A model generated the notes under the pieces. That model saw nothing but the letters and a program-made list of their open reading frames with translations, did not search any database and was not told the origin of the DNA. This document shows positions 1 to 12,260 of a stretch of DNA of 64,000 nt, in pieces. Location: positions 15,976,501 to 16,040,500 of the forward strand of contig JAPVLO010000001.1 in the NCBI GenBank assembly GCA_027257055.1, read 5' to 3'. Positions within the stretch are counted from its first letter, which is position 1, and the number at the start of each line of letters is the position of its first letter. Origin of the DNA: Cephalopachus bancanus (lineage: Eukaryota > Chordata > Mammalia > Primates > Tarsiidae). The position numbers and the translations under genes are program-made.

Positions 1-811
1 TTTATGAACCAAACACTACAGAGCTTCTCAAGTAGAACGCAATTAAAATACTAAGTAAATTTTAAATGAGCCAGTGATTTATTAAATGGCTTTCCTTTAA
101 AATAGTCATTTTTTTAAAAATTACAGTATACATACGAATGCAAGAGTAAGAAACAAATTTGTTTTTAAATGAACTCCAAATAATGAGACAGTATAGCTTA
201 ACTCCACTTTTTTCTTGACTTACTCTGAAGCCTAGATAAGCCATGTCACAAACAAGCCTCTTTATAAAACCCACATGCAAAGCAGAACAGCAGCGCCCTC
301 CCTCTCAGCTCACAGCTTCAGGGGAGCCTCCACTCTTGCAGAGCTGCTGGGGCTATGGGGAGGCAGGGTGCACCCTGCAGCCTGATGTAGTTACCTGGCA
401 TGGCCCAGGAGGAGGCGGAGTGGGGTGCCTGCGGCTGACGGCGTTACCTAGCATGGCCCTGGAGAGAGGCTGACGGGGGCGAACCCACATCTGATGTTAT
501 TACCTGGCATGGCCCAGAGAAGTCAGGGGGTTGCCTGATGCGGTTAACTGGCACGCCCTGAGGGGAGGTGGGGGACGCGCCCACGTCTGACACCAATACC
601 TGGCATGGCCCAGAAATGGCAGGAGGTGCACCTGCAGTGGATGCAGTTACTTGGCACACCCCAGGAGGCGATGGGGTGTGTGCCTTTGGCTGCCAGGATT
701 ACCTAGCACGGCCCGGGGGAAGGTGCAGAGGGGGTGCACCCACAGCTGACGTGGTTATCTGGCACTCCCCGGGGGGGAGGTGGGGTGTGTGCCCGCGCTT
801 GACACAGTTAC
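1..811 (-). other. TUBGCP3: TUBGCP3 intron 17 (partial)
   Basis: The first 811 bp of this intron is mostly the exon-17-donor minisatellite (about 360-811). The outermost 1-350 is AT-rich and unassigned. The intron continues outside the window. Confidence 0.8.
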
Positions 812-830
812 CTGGCATGGCCCGCAGGAG
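360..830. repeat. ~53-bp minisatellite containing the exon 17 splice donor
   Basis: Nine imperfect units share the core gttacctggcatggccc, followed by an AGGAGGNGGTGGGGTG-like and a GCTGACG-like block. Cores are near 391, 444, 500, 544, 596, 647, 699, 755 and 808, so spacing is 45-56 bp. The last is the real exon 17 end and donor. On the minus strand, six of the eight other copies keep a GT: at 394, 447, 503, 599, 650 and 702. The copies at 548 and 758 have lost it. Confidence 0.88.
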
Positions 831-947
831 CTTGGCGTTGCACATGTGTCCCTTGCGGATGTCCGTGAGGATGTACTCCATCCGCTTGGCCCTCCACAGG
901 AAGTTGAACACCCGCAGGTAGTGGCCCATGCACTCCCGAGTGAACAC
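812..947 (-). CDS. TUBGCP3: TUBGCP3 coding exon 17 (residues 651-695)
   Basis: The exon is 136 nt after acceptor GTCCCTAG. It encodes [40 protein letters not shown] and LRAMP plus one nt, with donor CCAG|GTAACT. It is in GRIP2; the [17 protein letters not shown] motif is strongly conserved. Human has Asn where this has Ala in LRAMP. The last ~13 exon bases and the donor recur in a downstream minisatellite. It is the last coding exon in the window. Confidence 0.96.
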
Positions 948-1819
948 CTAGGGACAGCAGAGACGGGAGCACATGTGAGAGTCGGCGGCGCAGGTGGCGG
1001 GCTTTAGGGAGTGCCATGCTAGAACAACGACCGCACGCACTGCGGTGTCCCAGGCAGAGCCGCGGCGCCAGAAGGCAGGTGGGCCTGTCTACATGGCCTG
1101 CACAGACGGGGACACAGAGGCCTGGCGGCACACAGCGAGGACGCCTGGGCCTGGTCTGAGCCAGAGCCTTGACGACACCACCCCAAGGCTGCGGGACTCA
1201 TGGGCAGCAGAGCCCATCCCTCAGCAGCCAGAGCCCCAAAGAATCCTGCGGTGCTGCCACAGGGGACCGACGGCTTCCAGCGCCTCGGTTCCTGCACACG
1301 GACCCGGCCCCCAGCAGAGGACGAGCCTGGCCAGACCCTCCTTCCACACACCCCAGTGGCAGCCAGGGCCCACAAATGGAAACACGGAAGCCCAGTTAAA
1401 TCTGGAGGCCCGATACGCCACAAGTAGTAACTTCAGGACAGGAATGGCCGACTCACAAACGGCACGGGGCTTTCTGCGAACTGCAGCCAGGAGTGTTTGG
1501 GGTGCAAGCATGCACGTGGCAGACGTGGGCACTGCTCGCCCACTAGAGGCCGATCAGAGAGTCACAGCATTGCCAAAGTGTGTCTTACACTCCCGTGAGA
1601 GAACACTGGCACAGCGGGGACGGCATCTCAGCCCCAGGATGAGGCCGGACCCCGCAAGGACACAAACACACAGGCATCCTCCTTGTGACCAGAACTGGGA
1701 CCAGTGGGCCTGGAGCAGCACTCCACAAGCTTCCCTGGGGAGAACCTACTGTCCTTCCCGCTTGGCCAGGCTTTGGGCTTCCACCAAGGACAGAAACACA
1801 CAGCCTCCCAGGTCTCTGA

Positions 1820-2525
1820 CATCCCTCTATTCACGCTTTTCTGATCCTCACTGCCAGGCTCTCACACCTTCCCAGGTCTCCCCACACGCGTCTGTTCACA
1901 CTCCTCTGACACTCACTCTTGGGGACTTATACTACTCACACTCCTCTGACACTCACTCCTGGGTCCTCACACCCTCCCAGGACTCCCCACACCCATCTAG
2001 TCACACTCCCCTGACACTCACGCCCGAATCCTCACACCCTCCCAGGTCTCACCACGACCCTCTACTCACTCCTCTGACAAGCACTCCCAGGTCCTCACAC
2101 CCTCCAGGTCTCACTACTGCCCCCTATTCACACTCCTCTGACACTCACTCGGGGTGCTCACCCCCTCCCAGGTTTCCCCGTGTTCCTCTATTCACAGTCT
2201 TCTGGTACTCACTCTGGAGTCTTCGCACGCCCCCGGGTCTCATCCGATCTCTGTTCACACTCCTCTAACACCCCCGGGTCCTCACACCTCCCCAGGCCTC
2301 AGCATGGCCCAACTGACACTCTTCCGACACTCGCGCGTGGGCCCTCCCACCCCCAGGCCGCACCACCTGCCTCTATTCACACGCTTCTGACGCTCACTCT
2401 CCGTCCTCACACCGTCTCCAGGCTCCTCCACTCACACCCTCCTGACACTCACGCCCGGGTCCTCACACCCTCCCAGGTCCTTCCGCGACCCACTCCACAC
2501 TCTTCTGGCACCGCCGCCGGTTCCT
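1820..2525. repeat. 64-bp minisatellite in intron 16
   Basis: About ten or eleven diverged units carry cctctgacactcact, ggtcctcacaccctcccagg and a tctccccacacccc-like block followed by tctattcacac. The GACACTCAC core recurs near 1905, 1944, 2009, 2073, 2135, 2199, 2263, 2320, 2385, 2439 and 2500, mostly 61-65 bp apart. It accounts for part of a 424-codon open frame on the plus strand. Confidence 0.85.
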
Positions 2526-2998
2526 CGGCTCCTCACAACTTCGGCACTCAGCTGGTTCTGCCACACTTCGCAGGCTCCCGTCACGTGTCACCTGCAGCAA
2601 GCGCTACCTGCTCACGCCTCCGATGCCTTCTGGCACCGGGAAGGCGCCCCCCTGGACGAGGGAACGAGCATCCACCCAGGAGTGCCAGCAGCGGCCGTGA
2701 GTTTCTCCACAGCCGAGCCTGCGCTGAGTCTGCAGGTTAGCCCCGTGCTGTACTCTCATGCCACTGAAACTCACAAGGACGGAAACTGAAGGCAGCCAGG
2801 TAACCGCTTTACAAATAAACGAAGGATTCTTCCCCAGTCAAGTGGTATGTGATGGGGCTCCTTAAGGACCATGCTTCCACAGCACGTTTAAAATAACCTG
2901 ATTTTTTAAAATCCAACTTAATCACAGCACTTTAGGAACATTAACTCCTTAGGAGGAAAACAGTCAAATTCCACTCACATTAAATAAAGGAAAACAAC

Positions 2999-3310
2999 GC
3001 CGGGCTCGGGGGCTCAGCCTGTCCTCCCGCGCCCTTGGGAGGCTGAGTGGAGTGGACTGCCTGAGCCCGCGGGTTCGAGACCTGCCTCGGCAGGCGAGAC
3101 CTCATCTCTACAGTAAATCAAAAAATGAGCCGGGCGTGGTAGCACGCGCCTGTAATTCTGGCTACTCGGAAGGCTGAGGCGGAAGGATCGCCAGAGCCCA
3201 GCAGGTCGAGGCTGCGGTGGCCGGGAGCGGCCACTGCCCTCCAGTCTGGGTGACAGAGTGAGACTCCAACTCAAAAAAAAAAAAAAGAAAGAAAAAAAAC
3301 AATAAATAAA
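2999..3310 (+). mobile_element. Alu (strepsirrhine type)
   Basis: Full dimer from GCCGGGCTCGGGGGCTC to CTCCAACTC and a mixed A-tail. A target-site duplication reading about taaataaaggaaaaca flanks it (2981-2997 and 3303-3319). Confidence 0.93.
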
Positions 3311-5576
3311 GGAAAACATCACCTCATTTTAATTTTGCCATTTATATAGTCTTCCAGTTAATCTCTTAGTGTAAAGTTCAGAGAAATATTAAAAATACGC
3401 TTCTAAGAGCTTATCACTGGGAATAAATAACAGAAATAAATAGATTTATATCCTGCCTACCTGTCAAATGAAAAAAATTAAAGCTAGATAACCCTTTTTC
3501 ATCTAATACTAGGCTATCTTACCACACATTATAACTTCATGACCTTAAAACATCAACCATCTTTAGTTGTATAGTCAATAAATGTCCCAGTCATATTCAA
3601 ATTTTGGATAAAATAAAACTACTTATTTTACCCAAATAGTTTAAGTTCATTAAAAACAAGAACCAAAACTATTTTGAATGTCTATAAACTATATTTAGCT
3701 TATGTAAGTATGTATTTGGATAACCGGCTTTGAATTTCCCATATTAATTTTCCAAATTAGACCTATTCATTGACAGTTTATATTACATAATTAGTATGAA
3801 GGTAAAATTTTTTATGTTATCAGATACAGTATATAATTATTATATGTACCCATAATTAAATTCTGTATGAAAATGGTCACCTAAATTATTAAGAATAGAA
3901 AGAAAATAGAGATAATGTGGTAACTTAACAGGGAAAAAGTGAAAAACCCATTTTCCTCCAAATCTTGACTCTAAAATAATTTCTAAAATACGATAGTCTT
4001 CTATTTATCTTTCTAGTAACTTTCACATACAACTACATACAAATTAACCTAAGGAAAAAACTATTTCAGTGACTAATATTAATCTGAGTACTTGTCACTG
4101 TGCAATGGCAACTTGGTTAAAAACACATGAAGCCCAAGACATGAGCTGACCCCAGAGCTGGAGGACAAACACCCACACGGCATCAGGTGACCACACATTC
4201 GACTGAGACCCTCAGCAAGCCTCAGCAACCAGGCAGTGGTTCCATTCTCCATCAGGAGGCTTCAAGGTGCCACCACAACCCCAGAGGCAGCATACAAGTT
4301 GACATCTGTGTGCTAAAGACACAAACCTCAGTATTTAACAACATTGCATGATCAGCTGTTTATGTACACAGCATGCAATGTACAACCTTGATACTCTTAT
4401 AAGGCCCGCAATATGATGAAATAATTAAAAAAGTGTCTAGGAGAACATGTTCAGTTTACCTATTTGTCAAAGCACTCAGACTTTGTAAAACAGTAGATGC
4501 AATTGCCTTCTCTGAGGTATCCTTTATGCAATGAAAGTAACACGTAATTTTTGCATGTTGTAACTACTTAAAAGTGTTTACATATAAGCCCAAGGAGAAA
4601 AAGCTAATTTGAATATGATAAACAATTAAATTTAGGACTAGTTATGCATTCAAAATACAGTGGCTCTGAGACATAAAGGTTAAACATTGATTGGGAAGTT
4701 ATGGGTGAAGAAAATTGAGCCAGCAGCTGCCCTTTCACAAGAGACAGGAGGGACGTGTCTGTGGGGGCAAGCTGTAACCCAAGAGAAAGAAAGGGCAAGT
4801 GTGGCCCTGAGCGAATTCTCCCAGCAGGGGATGACTCCTGCAGTGGGCTCTGCAAGAATGCTAGGAAGGAATTTTAGAGCCAAAGGACATTCCTTCTTAA
4901 CAAAATATTTTTCCCAATACTTAAAAGAAATGCAATGTCCTTCTCTCAGTATTTCAGATAGAAAAATGAAAGAAATAAGTTCAAGGAGGTATCTTGGTCA
5001 AGGGAGATTTATTCAAGTCTCAATAAAGAAAAGATGAGCATTAAAAAGAGGCATTTTAATTGCAGACACCTGGAAAGATGGCTGCCCTGGTCAGCCATTT
5101 ATGATTTGGAAGCACAAGAAATAGTTTCTTAGGGAGCAAAAAAGCACTGGAACAAAGTGCAGCTACTTCCTCAACAGGACAAATGAATACTGAGTATCAA
5201 ATTTTATCTAAGTAGTAAAAATACGAGTCCCCTAAAATACTTTATAGTTCCTTTCAAATTATCCTAAATTAGTTGCTACAATCTAGGAATAATGGAACAA
5301 AATGAACAATCTGTTCATGAAGTATCTGCTGTAACCTATGAAAGAACAAAGGATATTTTTAAGAATTTCTAAAATAATAGAGTGTTTCAGCACCCATTAA
5401 TAATTATTTAAAACACACACACAGTTTCAGCATAAGTACTCATTCAGTAAGTATATCTTAGCTGTCCAGTGATCACTAGTCAGAAGTCCTTAGAGAAGAA
5501 AGTCAATTTCAAACAACAAAACGTTGAGCAGTCAGCACAGCTGTAAACAATGTAACAACATACAGAGCGCACTTAC

Positions 5577-5645
5577 AGTGGCGATGGGTCCATCAACATG
5601 ATAATCCAGGCTGAAGACGTCCCACCCCGTGTCACCTGGGGAGAC
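5577..5645 (-). CDS. TUBGCP3: TUBGCP3 coding exon 16 (residues 628-650)
   Basis: The exon is 69 nt, phase 0 at both ends. After acceptor TGGTGCCAG it encodes [20 protein letters not shown] and IAT, with donor CACT|GTAAGT. The [15 protein letters not shown] motif is a hallmark of the GRIP2 region near the gamma-tubulin interface. Confidence 0.97.
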
Positions 5646-6515
5646 CTGGCACCAAAGACAAACAATTGCAAGACTTTGAGCTTCCTGCTGAAGAATAGTC
5701 AACTCCTCAAAAAAAGGGGGCAGTGAAATAATGGCCAAGTTGTTAAAACTGCTGAAACTTCTGAGAGCTCAGCTAGGTAAGAGCAGGAAACTGCATTTCT
5801 GTTAAGGTCTGTAACTTTAGCAGTTAGAATGGCAGGCACATAATAGGTGGTCTACAAGTATCTGGGAATGAACAGTGTATTTTCTAATAAATATTGTAAA
5901 TATATGTTTAAAATTCATCACTATTTGCCTATGACAAAAACCCATTGCCTTATAATACGTCCAAGTCCTTAAGTTGTACCAATTCGGTTCTTACTAAAAA
6001 TCCTGATTCTCCAGTGTTCTAAGAAATCCAACAGTTCTGCTACTGACCCTTCATCATAACTGAGCAAATAGTGTGTTCATGTTTATAACATCCATGCCCC
6101 TAAGAAAAGTCACCTCCTAACAAACTGAAACTGGAACCACGGATTTTCTGAGAAACAACATTGTTATTACAGATCACGTCCTGCACCGCCTCTTGGGTTG
6201 ACTCTGAAAAGTCAGCACAGTTCACTGGCATCTGCAATGGGCTGCCGGGCACCGGGCAAGGGTCTCATGCACCTTGCCCGACTTGAGCAGCCTGCAAAGT
6301 GCCCCTCTGTACGGGGCACAAACGGGGACCCAGGGGGTTCCCAGGGAAGAGGCCTGCCCACGACTGCCCTGGAACAGGCAACAGAGTGGGCTCGCGACCA
6401 GGCCGTCCAGCTTCCAGACTGGCAAGGCAAGCCGGGCCCCGAACCCCCTGGAGAACACTCGCTAGCACTGGGTCCGGGGCTGGCGGGCGGGCCAGTGCCC
6501 CAGGCAGAGCGGTAC
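5646..6515 (-). other. TUBGCP3: TUBGCP3 intron 15
   Basis: The intron is 870 bp. A possible MIR/L2 3' end lies at 5785-5880; otherwise nothing. Confidence 0.8.
5785..5880 (+). mobile_element. Possible MIR or L2 3' end
   Basis: The phrase ggcacataataggtggtcta followed by gaatgaacag resembles the 3' end shared by MIR and L2. Very diverged. Confidence 0.35.
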
Positions 6516-6651
6516 CTCCAGCAGCCGCACATCCAGCCTCCGCAGGATCTCGGGACTGTCGAACTGCGCGTTGGTGGCCCTGACGGCGGTCTCCAGGATC
6601 CCGGTCAGGTTGTGCTGATACAAAGTCGTGGCTGGACGGACAAGTTCCGGC
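6516..6651 (-). CDS. TUBGCP3: TUBGCP3 coding exon 15 (residues 582-627)
   Basis: The exon is 136 nt after acceptor TGTGAAG, a weak polypyrimidine context. It completes a Lys codon and encodes [40 protein letters not shown] and VRLLE, with donor GGAG|GTACCG. It is in GRIP2, identical to the human peptide as I recall it. Confidence 0.95.
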
Positions 6652-9318
6652 CTTCACACATTTTTTAAAATTAAAGAAAAGGTTACACTGATTCTCAATG
6701 AACTTGTTTCACACTTACCAAAAGAGTTCAAATTATAGTCAATGAAAAGACAGAGGGGCCAACAAGACACTGGTAGGAAGTGGTGACAAGAGCTTTGTGC
6801 CGGAACGGCAGACATCCTCAAAATCCTAAAACCAGTCATCCTGTTTCAGCTGGGACTGAAAGTCCTCAGGTGTGCTGGACATTCACCAATAAAGCTGTCA
6901 AGATTCCCACTGGCCTGAGCAGCATGCCCCGCTGGGGAGAGCTGTGTCACCTAGTTGGAACAGTCGGACACACGCATGTCGTGATTCTAAGGTAACAGCC
7001 ACTCATCCTCAGGAAACACTCCTCGGGCTGCGGGACCTGCTCTTCTAACGATGGCACTGACATTTCTTTGACGGAGAGCCAGCCAAGCCAAGGACAACGC
7101 CCAACATTCCGGAGTGCATCTAGACTCTAACACATACACTCCGAGTTCACGTCAACCGTGTGAACTCTGGGAGGGGAGGACGCTGGTCGGCTGCGCGCAA
7201 GTTAGAGGCCAGCTGGAGACACAGACGGCGCTCCCCTTTTAAAAACTAGAATCCTAAGCAAAACTCCGGGAAGAAGTACATGCTCCACTTGACAGCGAGA
7301 ACGAGACACTTTAAGCGTCAGAAGGCAAATACGCCAAGTGAGCCACATGCTGGGCTCCACGATGGCCACGTCCTCTGAAGGTCACTCGGGCTTCCAGCTC
7401 CTAGCTGCGGCGACTCAATTCCTGGACACCCCACACTTCAGCCCCGCAGCATTTAGAGAACATGCCCCCTTTCTAAAGCTCGGCGCTGCTCAACTCAGAC
7501 CTCAAAATACTGACCTGCGACTGACCAGTACAGAGATTCGTAGGGGACCCTTCCTTACTGATCGGGCAGAAATGCTACTTCCCTCTCCAATCGCAAGCCC
7601 TCTGTCGGGCAGATGATCGGCTCACTGAGACATGAGCATGCAGGTCAGCCGTCATCAGGTGTGCCTCCAAGCACAGCACTACTTCTTGTGTGGAAGACTG
7701 ACTTCCAGCTGGAAGGCAAGAGCTCGGACACCTCCAACAGCGGCTCTCAAAGCACAGACCCCGAGGCGAGGGTGCTGGCAGCCAGGGCCTTGCTAGACAC
7801 ACGCATTCTCACACCCCACCCCAGCTCTGCTGGGTCAACCTCTGCAGGTGGGCCGCGACCAAGGTCAGGGGAGTCTGACCCTCCCTGACGTTTGAGGACC
7901 CAAGGCCTAAAACAGTGGCTTGGTTAGCACAGACAGAATTAAAGGAAGCTTGCTGTTTTGTGTCTGTAAGGGAACACTTAACTCATTTCAAGTGTCTTGA
8001 AGGGAACACCAAAAAATCAGAAATTCCATTCTTATAAATGCTTGGTGGAAACGGCCATGCCAGTGCAGTGGCCACACAGGGGGCTCACTGGCCAGAAGCA
8101 CAGCAGGCTCTGGTCTAGGACCACGCCTGTGGCTACAGATGGAGGAAAGACAGACATTTAATTCTGGAAGGGAAGATGCCATGAGAAAGTCGGGGACAAG
8201 ATGAAAATGGGAATGGTCTTGCTTCGTTTTCACATGAGATAATATTAACTAAAAATATGAAACTAAAATTCAATTTTAAAATACACATTGCATTGTTCAG
8301 CTTTATTGTGAATGAAGCGGAAGTTAACGATGATTATGCCACAAACTCCTCATCCTCAGGGCTGCAAGTGCCACAGAACACGGGTGTCTCCCGTGAACAC
8401 AGCACAGAGCAGGACACTGCTGATGGCCAAACACGAAGGGATGGCAACTTGTCCAAACGTCACAGTCTCAGCTTTTCAGACTCCATTTGAACATATGCAC
8501 AATTGGCATATTTTTCACTTTCCTAATACTGAGAGCGGGTAAAAAAAAATCTGAAGTTGGCGGCCGCAAACTTCGGTTGTTAATCACAAGTAAAATGGTC
8601 TTTTCTAAACTGTCACCTTTTTCACAACACAGTCGAAAGTTGCAATCATATTGAGGCACCACTCTGACTAGCATTCCGTACTTTGTATTTTTATTCGGAT
8701 TATAAGCCTAACATGCGATATAGATATAGATATATGTTTTCGAGATATGCCTTCATTTACATTGCACCACTACATCACTATCTGTCTCAATGTCATTAAT
8801 AAGTTCACTGGATTCACCTTCAGCCTCAGAAATCTCATCACCATGTATGTCTTCGCTCTCCATAGTCATGGCAAATTATTTTTAACACTGAAGTAAGAAA
8901 GCCCTGAAATATCGAAATAAAACGCCTATCGCAACAAAATAATGACCAACCTGCGGTTTTTACCCACTCCGTAAATGAATAACACTGCACAGTCGACATC
9001 AGACCATGATATCCCAATTAACTTTCTCTCCCCTTGCCTCACTGTCCATTCTCAGGCAACACCTAGTAACACGGGCACACGACAGTGCTGCAGCTCTCAA
9101 GCACAGAACCTGCCAAGACGTCAATTCACGACAGCAGCAGCCAGAAACAGAATTTGGAATGACGTGGATTCACGCCAGCAGTGCTGAGTGAGTTAAACGT
9201 GCTCTGTAAACGTCAAACTCAATGGCCTCTAATGCCACCGACTCTTTTAAACAGAACTTAAGATTCTTCCTCATGCCCATACACCGCGCACCTGCAAATA
9301 TCCAAAGTCAGTTCTTAC
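6652..9318 (-). other. TUBGCP3: TUBGCP3 intron 14
   Basis: The intron is 2.7 kb. I recognise no gene or repeat family here. Confidence 0.8.
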
Positions 9319-9508
9319 TTGAGCAAATCCATCAAGTGTCTGATGAAGTCTCCTTGCCCGAGAAGCAGGTACCGCCTCATGGCCTGCATGTGGTCCAGCA
9401 GGCTGTATTTTTTATTGAGCACATCCAACAGGTATTTGCTGGTCTCAAAATAAGCAGCGTCGATCTTCCCCTGAAATGCATTCTCTAGGTCTGTGAACAA
9501 GTCCGCAG
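9319..9508 (-). CDS. TUBGCP3: TUBGCP3 coding exon 14 (residues 519-581)
   Basis: The exon is 190 nt after acceptor CCCTACAG. It encodes (A)[58 protein letters not shown] and MDLL plus two nt (AA). The donor is CTCAA|GTAAGA. It crosses from GRIP1 into GRIP2; the [15 protein letters not shown] motif is conserved in all GCPs. Confidence 0.97.
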
Positions 9509-11989
9509 CTGTAGGGAACAGGAGGACACACACACATTCTTTGTATCTTCACAAAGGAACTGATGGCACCCATGGAGTCAGGGTCTACCGTGCATGCATC
9601 CGTGACACACTGAGCCCAGCTGCAGCGGCAGCACGGTCCACAAAGGCAAGCCGGAGCCCGCAGCCACAAAGCTAGGCCCACGGCAGTCCTCTGCACTTGC
9701 CCCTTCATGATGCCAAGATCCCTTTCTACGCTGTACCTGACTTGAAACCTCACTAACATCGGCTGGTCACAGGGCTGAGTCACCTGTCACACCCCCAAGA
9801 CGGCTTCCTACATTAGTCCTGAGACCACAAGACATGCGTGAATGACCTTGCGAGCTGCACAACTCTGTGCATAAACTGGGTGTTACCCCCAGGCAGACAC
9901 GTCACAGCATCACACAGTGAATGCCAGGAAATCGCTGGACACGGTCCAGGCGCAAAACCAGAGCATCGCCAATAGAGAAGCCTGAATCTAAGCAGGACCG
10001 AGAGGAAAATGCTCCCACCACTTCCCCATGAAAGAACCGGGAGGTAGAGGCTCTGCACAGCATGGCTCCACAGAGCACTGATTCACATCTGAGCAGCACA
10101 AACCGTCCACAGGGCGGCCCCTCAGCAGGCTGCCTCAGTGACAAGCCACAGGAAGCCTTGAGCTGGAAACCATCCCCATGCTGAGGAATCTTCCCACAGT
10201 GTGAAAAGGCTAACACTCGTCCAAGGCTAAGAAGAACAAGAGCCAATGTCGGGAACACCAAGTTCAAGTCTCTTCACGATCTGCGTAAACCTGTGTGAAA
10301 AGCCAGAAGACCATACCGTCTTCTGCTTGTCCTTCAGAAGCACTCAGCTCACACCAGCCTATCGATACTGCTGGCACTCCCGTTCCACCGCGACAGGGGA
10401 TGAGCGTGTCCCAGAGGAGACGGCAGTGCCTGGGAAGCACGGGCCGGCCTGGCCTTCGCCCATGACGCCCTCCGGGACTCACCACGGCGGTCAAGGGCAG
10501 GGCTCACACGTCTGTTCATCTATATGGTTTTAGGGACATAAATATCTCCCTCCAGAAGTGCTCCCACCAAAACCTTGTTTGAGTCATTCAAGATTTTCAC
10601 TCCAAAGAAAAGGCTTAAATAAAGAGCAACCAATCTTAGCCCAAAGGAGCCTTTTAAGAGGTAAGACCCAGCACTTGCCCATAACCCGCTCTGCTCCTTA
10701 ATGGTTTAGCCATGTTTTATGCTCCGGTTGTTAACATGTGCTCCTAGGTCTTTACTCACACTTGTAAAGCTTCCTATTTTGCTCCCGGGTAAATCTGGAC
10801 GTGCCACTGTCCACTACGGCTGCCTATCACCAGGGTCTCTCAGGATTTGGAGCCTTCATCTTCCCGAACCCACTGGAAACTCCCTTGCAGAAGGACTGCT
10901 CTCCACACAGGCCAGGCAGCTGCAGGGGTGAGGAGGGGACGGGAGGCGTCCTGGACAGCAGTAGAGTAGTAGGCAGTGCCCCTCGGGGTCTGCCAGTATG
11001 GGCCCAGGACCCCATGGACCCCGGACTCCCCAGACCTCAAGGCCTTGATACACACATGGTCGGTCGTGTGTGCACAGAACCCGCACATATGCTCCAGACA
11101 CTGCACAGCAACTCCACATGACTCACAACACCTAAGGCAGCACAAACACTGCGTCAATAACTGCTACACTGTATTGTTTTATCAGCATTGTCTAAATCGT
11201 GTTATTTTTTTACTGTTTTTTCCCCAGTATTTTCAACCCAGGGCCAGCTGAATCTGCAGAGGTGGAACCCAGGGACATGGAGGGCCGCCCGCAGTAGCAG
11301 CAGCCGCCGTGTTTGTTAGCGGCAGTATTAAGGCAGCGGTGTGAGCAGCAGTGTAAGAGCAGCCGTGTCAGCAGGAGCACCGAACGGCAGCAGCCCCTTG
11401 TGCAGAGCTCTGAAGGCCGGGCCCCTTGGGCTCCCTGCAGACGGTCGAGACGCCAACCTCACCCCGGCCCTCCCTCCTTCTTTCCTCTGCCTCTTGAGTG
11501 GGGCATTTCCCAAGTCTGTCTCACCCCCGCCACGGGCACTGATAGGAACATGTGACAGTGTGTGAACTCCCACTGCCCCGGCTGGCCCATCCTGGCGTCC
11601 ACGGCGGGCAGGGGCTTGCCGAGCTCCCATGTTCGGCCCTGACCTTCAGCCAGATCTCCAAAAGAGCATTTCCAACACACACTGGGAGTCTCCAGCAGGA
11701 AGTCCTCGCAGGCATGAGAGCTGCTGCGCTATACTCCAGCCCTCCTTATTCTAAACTCTCTGCCACACGCTCTACTCAGCCTCCTGGGCTCAGAGTTCCA
11801 GCAACATCTTCCTCTTCCCACTCCCCTCATGTTCCAGATGTCCCAGAAACGCCCATTTCTGTTTCATGATGGAAACGCCCACAACGAAAGCACATCCAGT
11901 CCACCTATACACCGGGCTCTGGTGACCCTCTTCAATCCGTCACCCAGGAGTGTCGACGGCAGCTCTTCCTTGTTTTCACACCAACCCTG

Positions 11990-12260
11990 GAGCACATCTG
12001 CCTCCTGCTGCCCCTTGCCCGTGCTTTGGCTCGTGCCACCTCCTCGCCTGGGTTGCACGAACCCGCGGGCAACGGCTCTCCTCCCGCTGCGTCCACCAAT
12101 CCTCCTCTGTCCAGACCTCCGACGCCTTGTCTAAAACACCCACGACACTCCACGTCTCCTCTCACTGGCCACATTCTGCCTTCGTTACCGATCATTATTG
12201 TACTGCAAGTCTTATCTCCACTGCTGGACTAGGAAGCCCATGGAGGGCACAGTCACGAGA
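11990..12260 (+). mobile_element. L2-like LINE fragment
   Basis: Pyrimidine-rich text with ccaatcctcctctgtccaga, then attgtactgcaagtcttatc and ctggactaggaagcccatgg, resembles the L2 3' region. Boundaries and identity are uncertain. Confidence 0.45.

Larger units (their letters stand above)
948..5576 (-). other. TUBGCP3: TUBGCP3 intron 16
   Basis: The intron is 4.6 kb. It contains the 64-bp minisatellite (1.82-2.53 kb) and one plus-strand Alu (2999-3300). The stretch 3.3-5.5 kb is AT-rich and I recognise nothing in it. Confidence 0.8.

Noticed and set aside
360..830. Regular ~53-bp spacing considered as a CRISPR-like array
   Set aside because: Units are similar throughout with no conserved repeat/unique spacer pattern, and the host is a mammal; it is a minisatellite.
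994..2268. 424-codon open frame, plus strand
   Set aside because: It lies across intron 16 and about a quarter of it is the 64-bp minisatellite; the peptide is low complexity and matches nothing known.
11291..11395. GCA/GTGT-rich stretch considered as a triplet expansion
   Set aside because: Too irregular to define a unit; noted only within intron 13.
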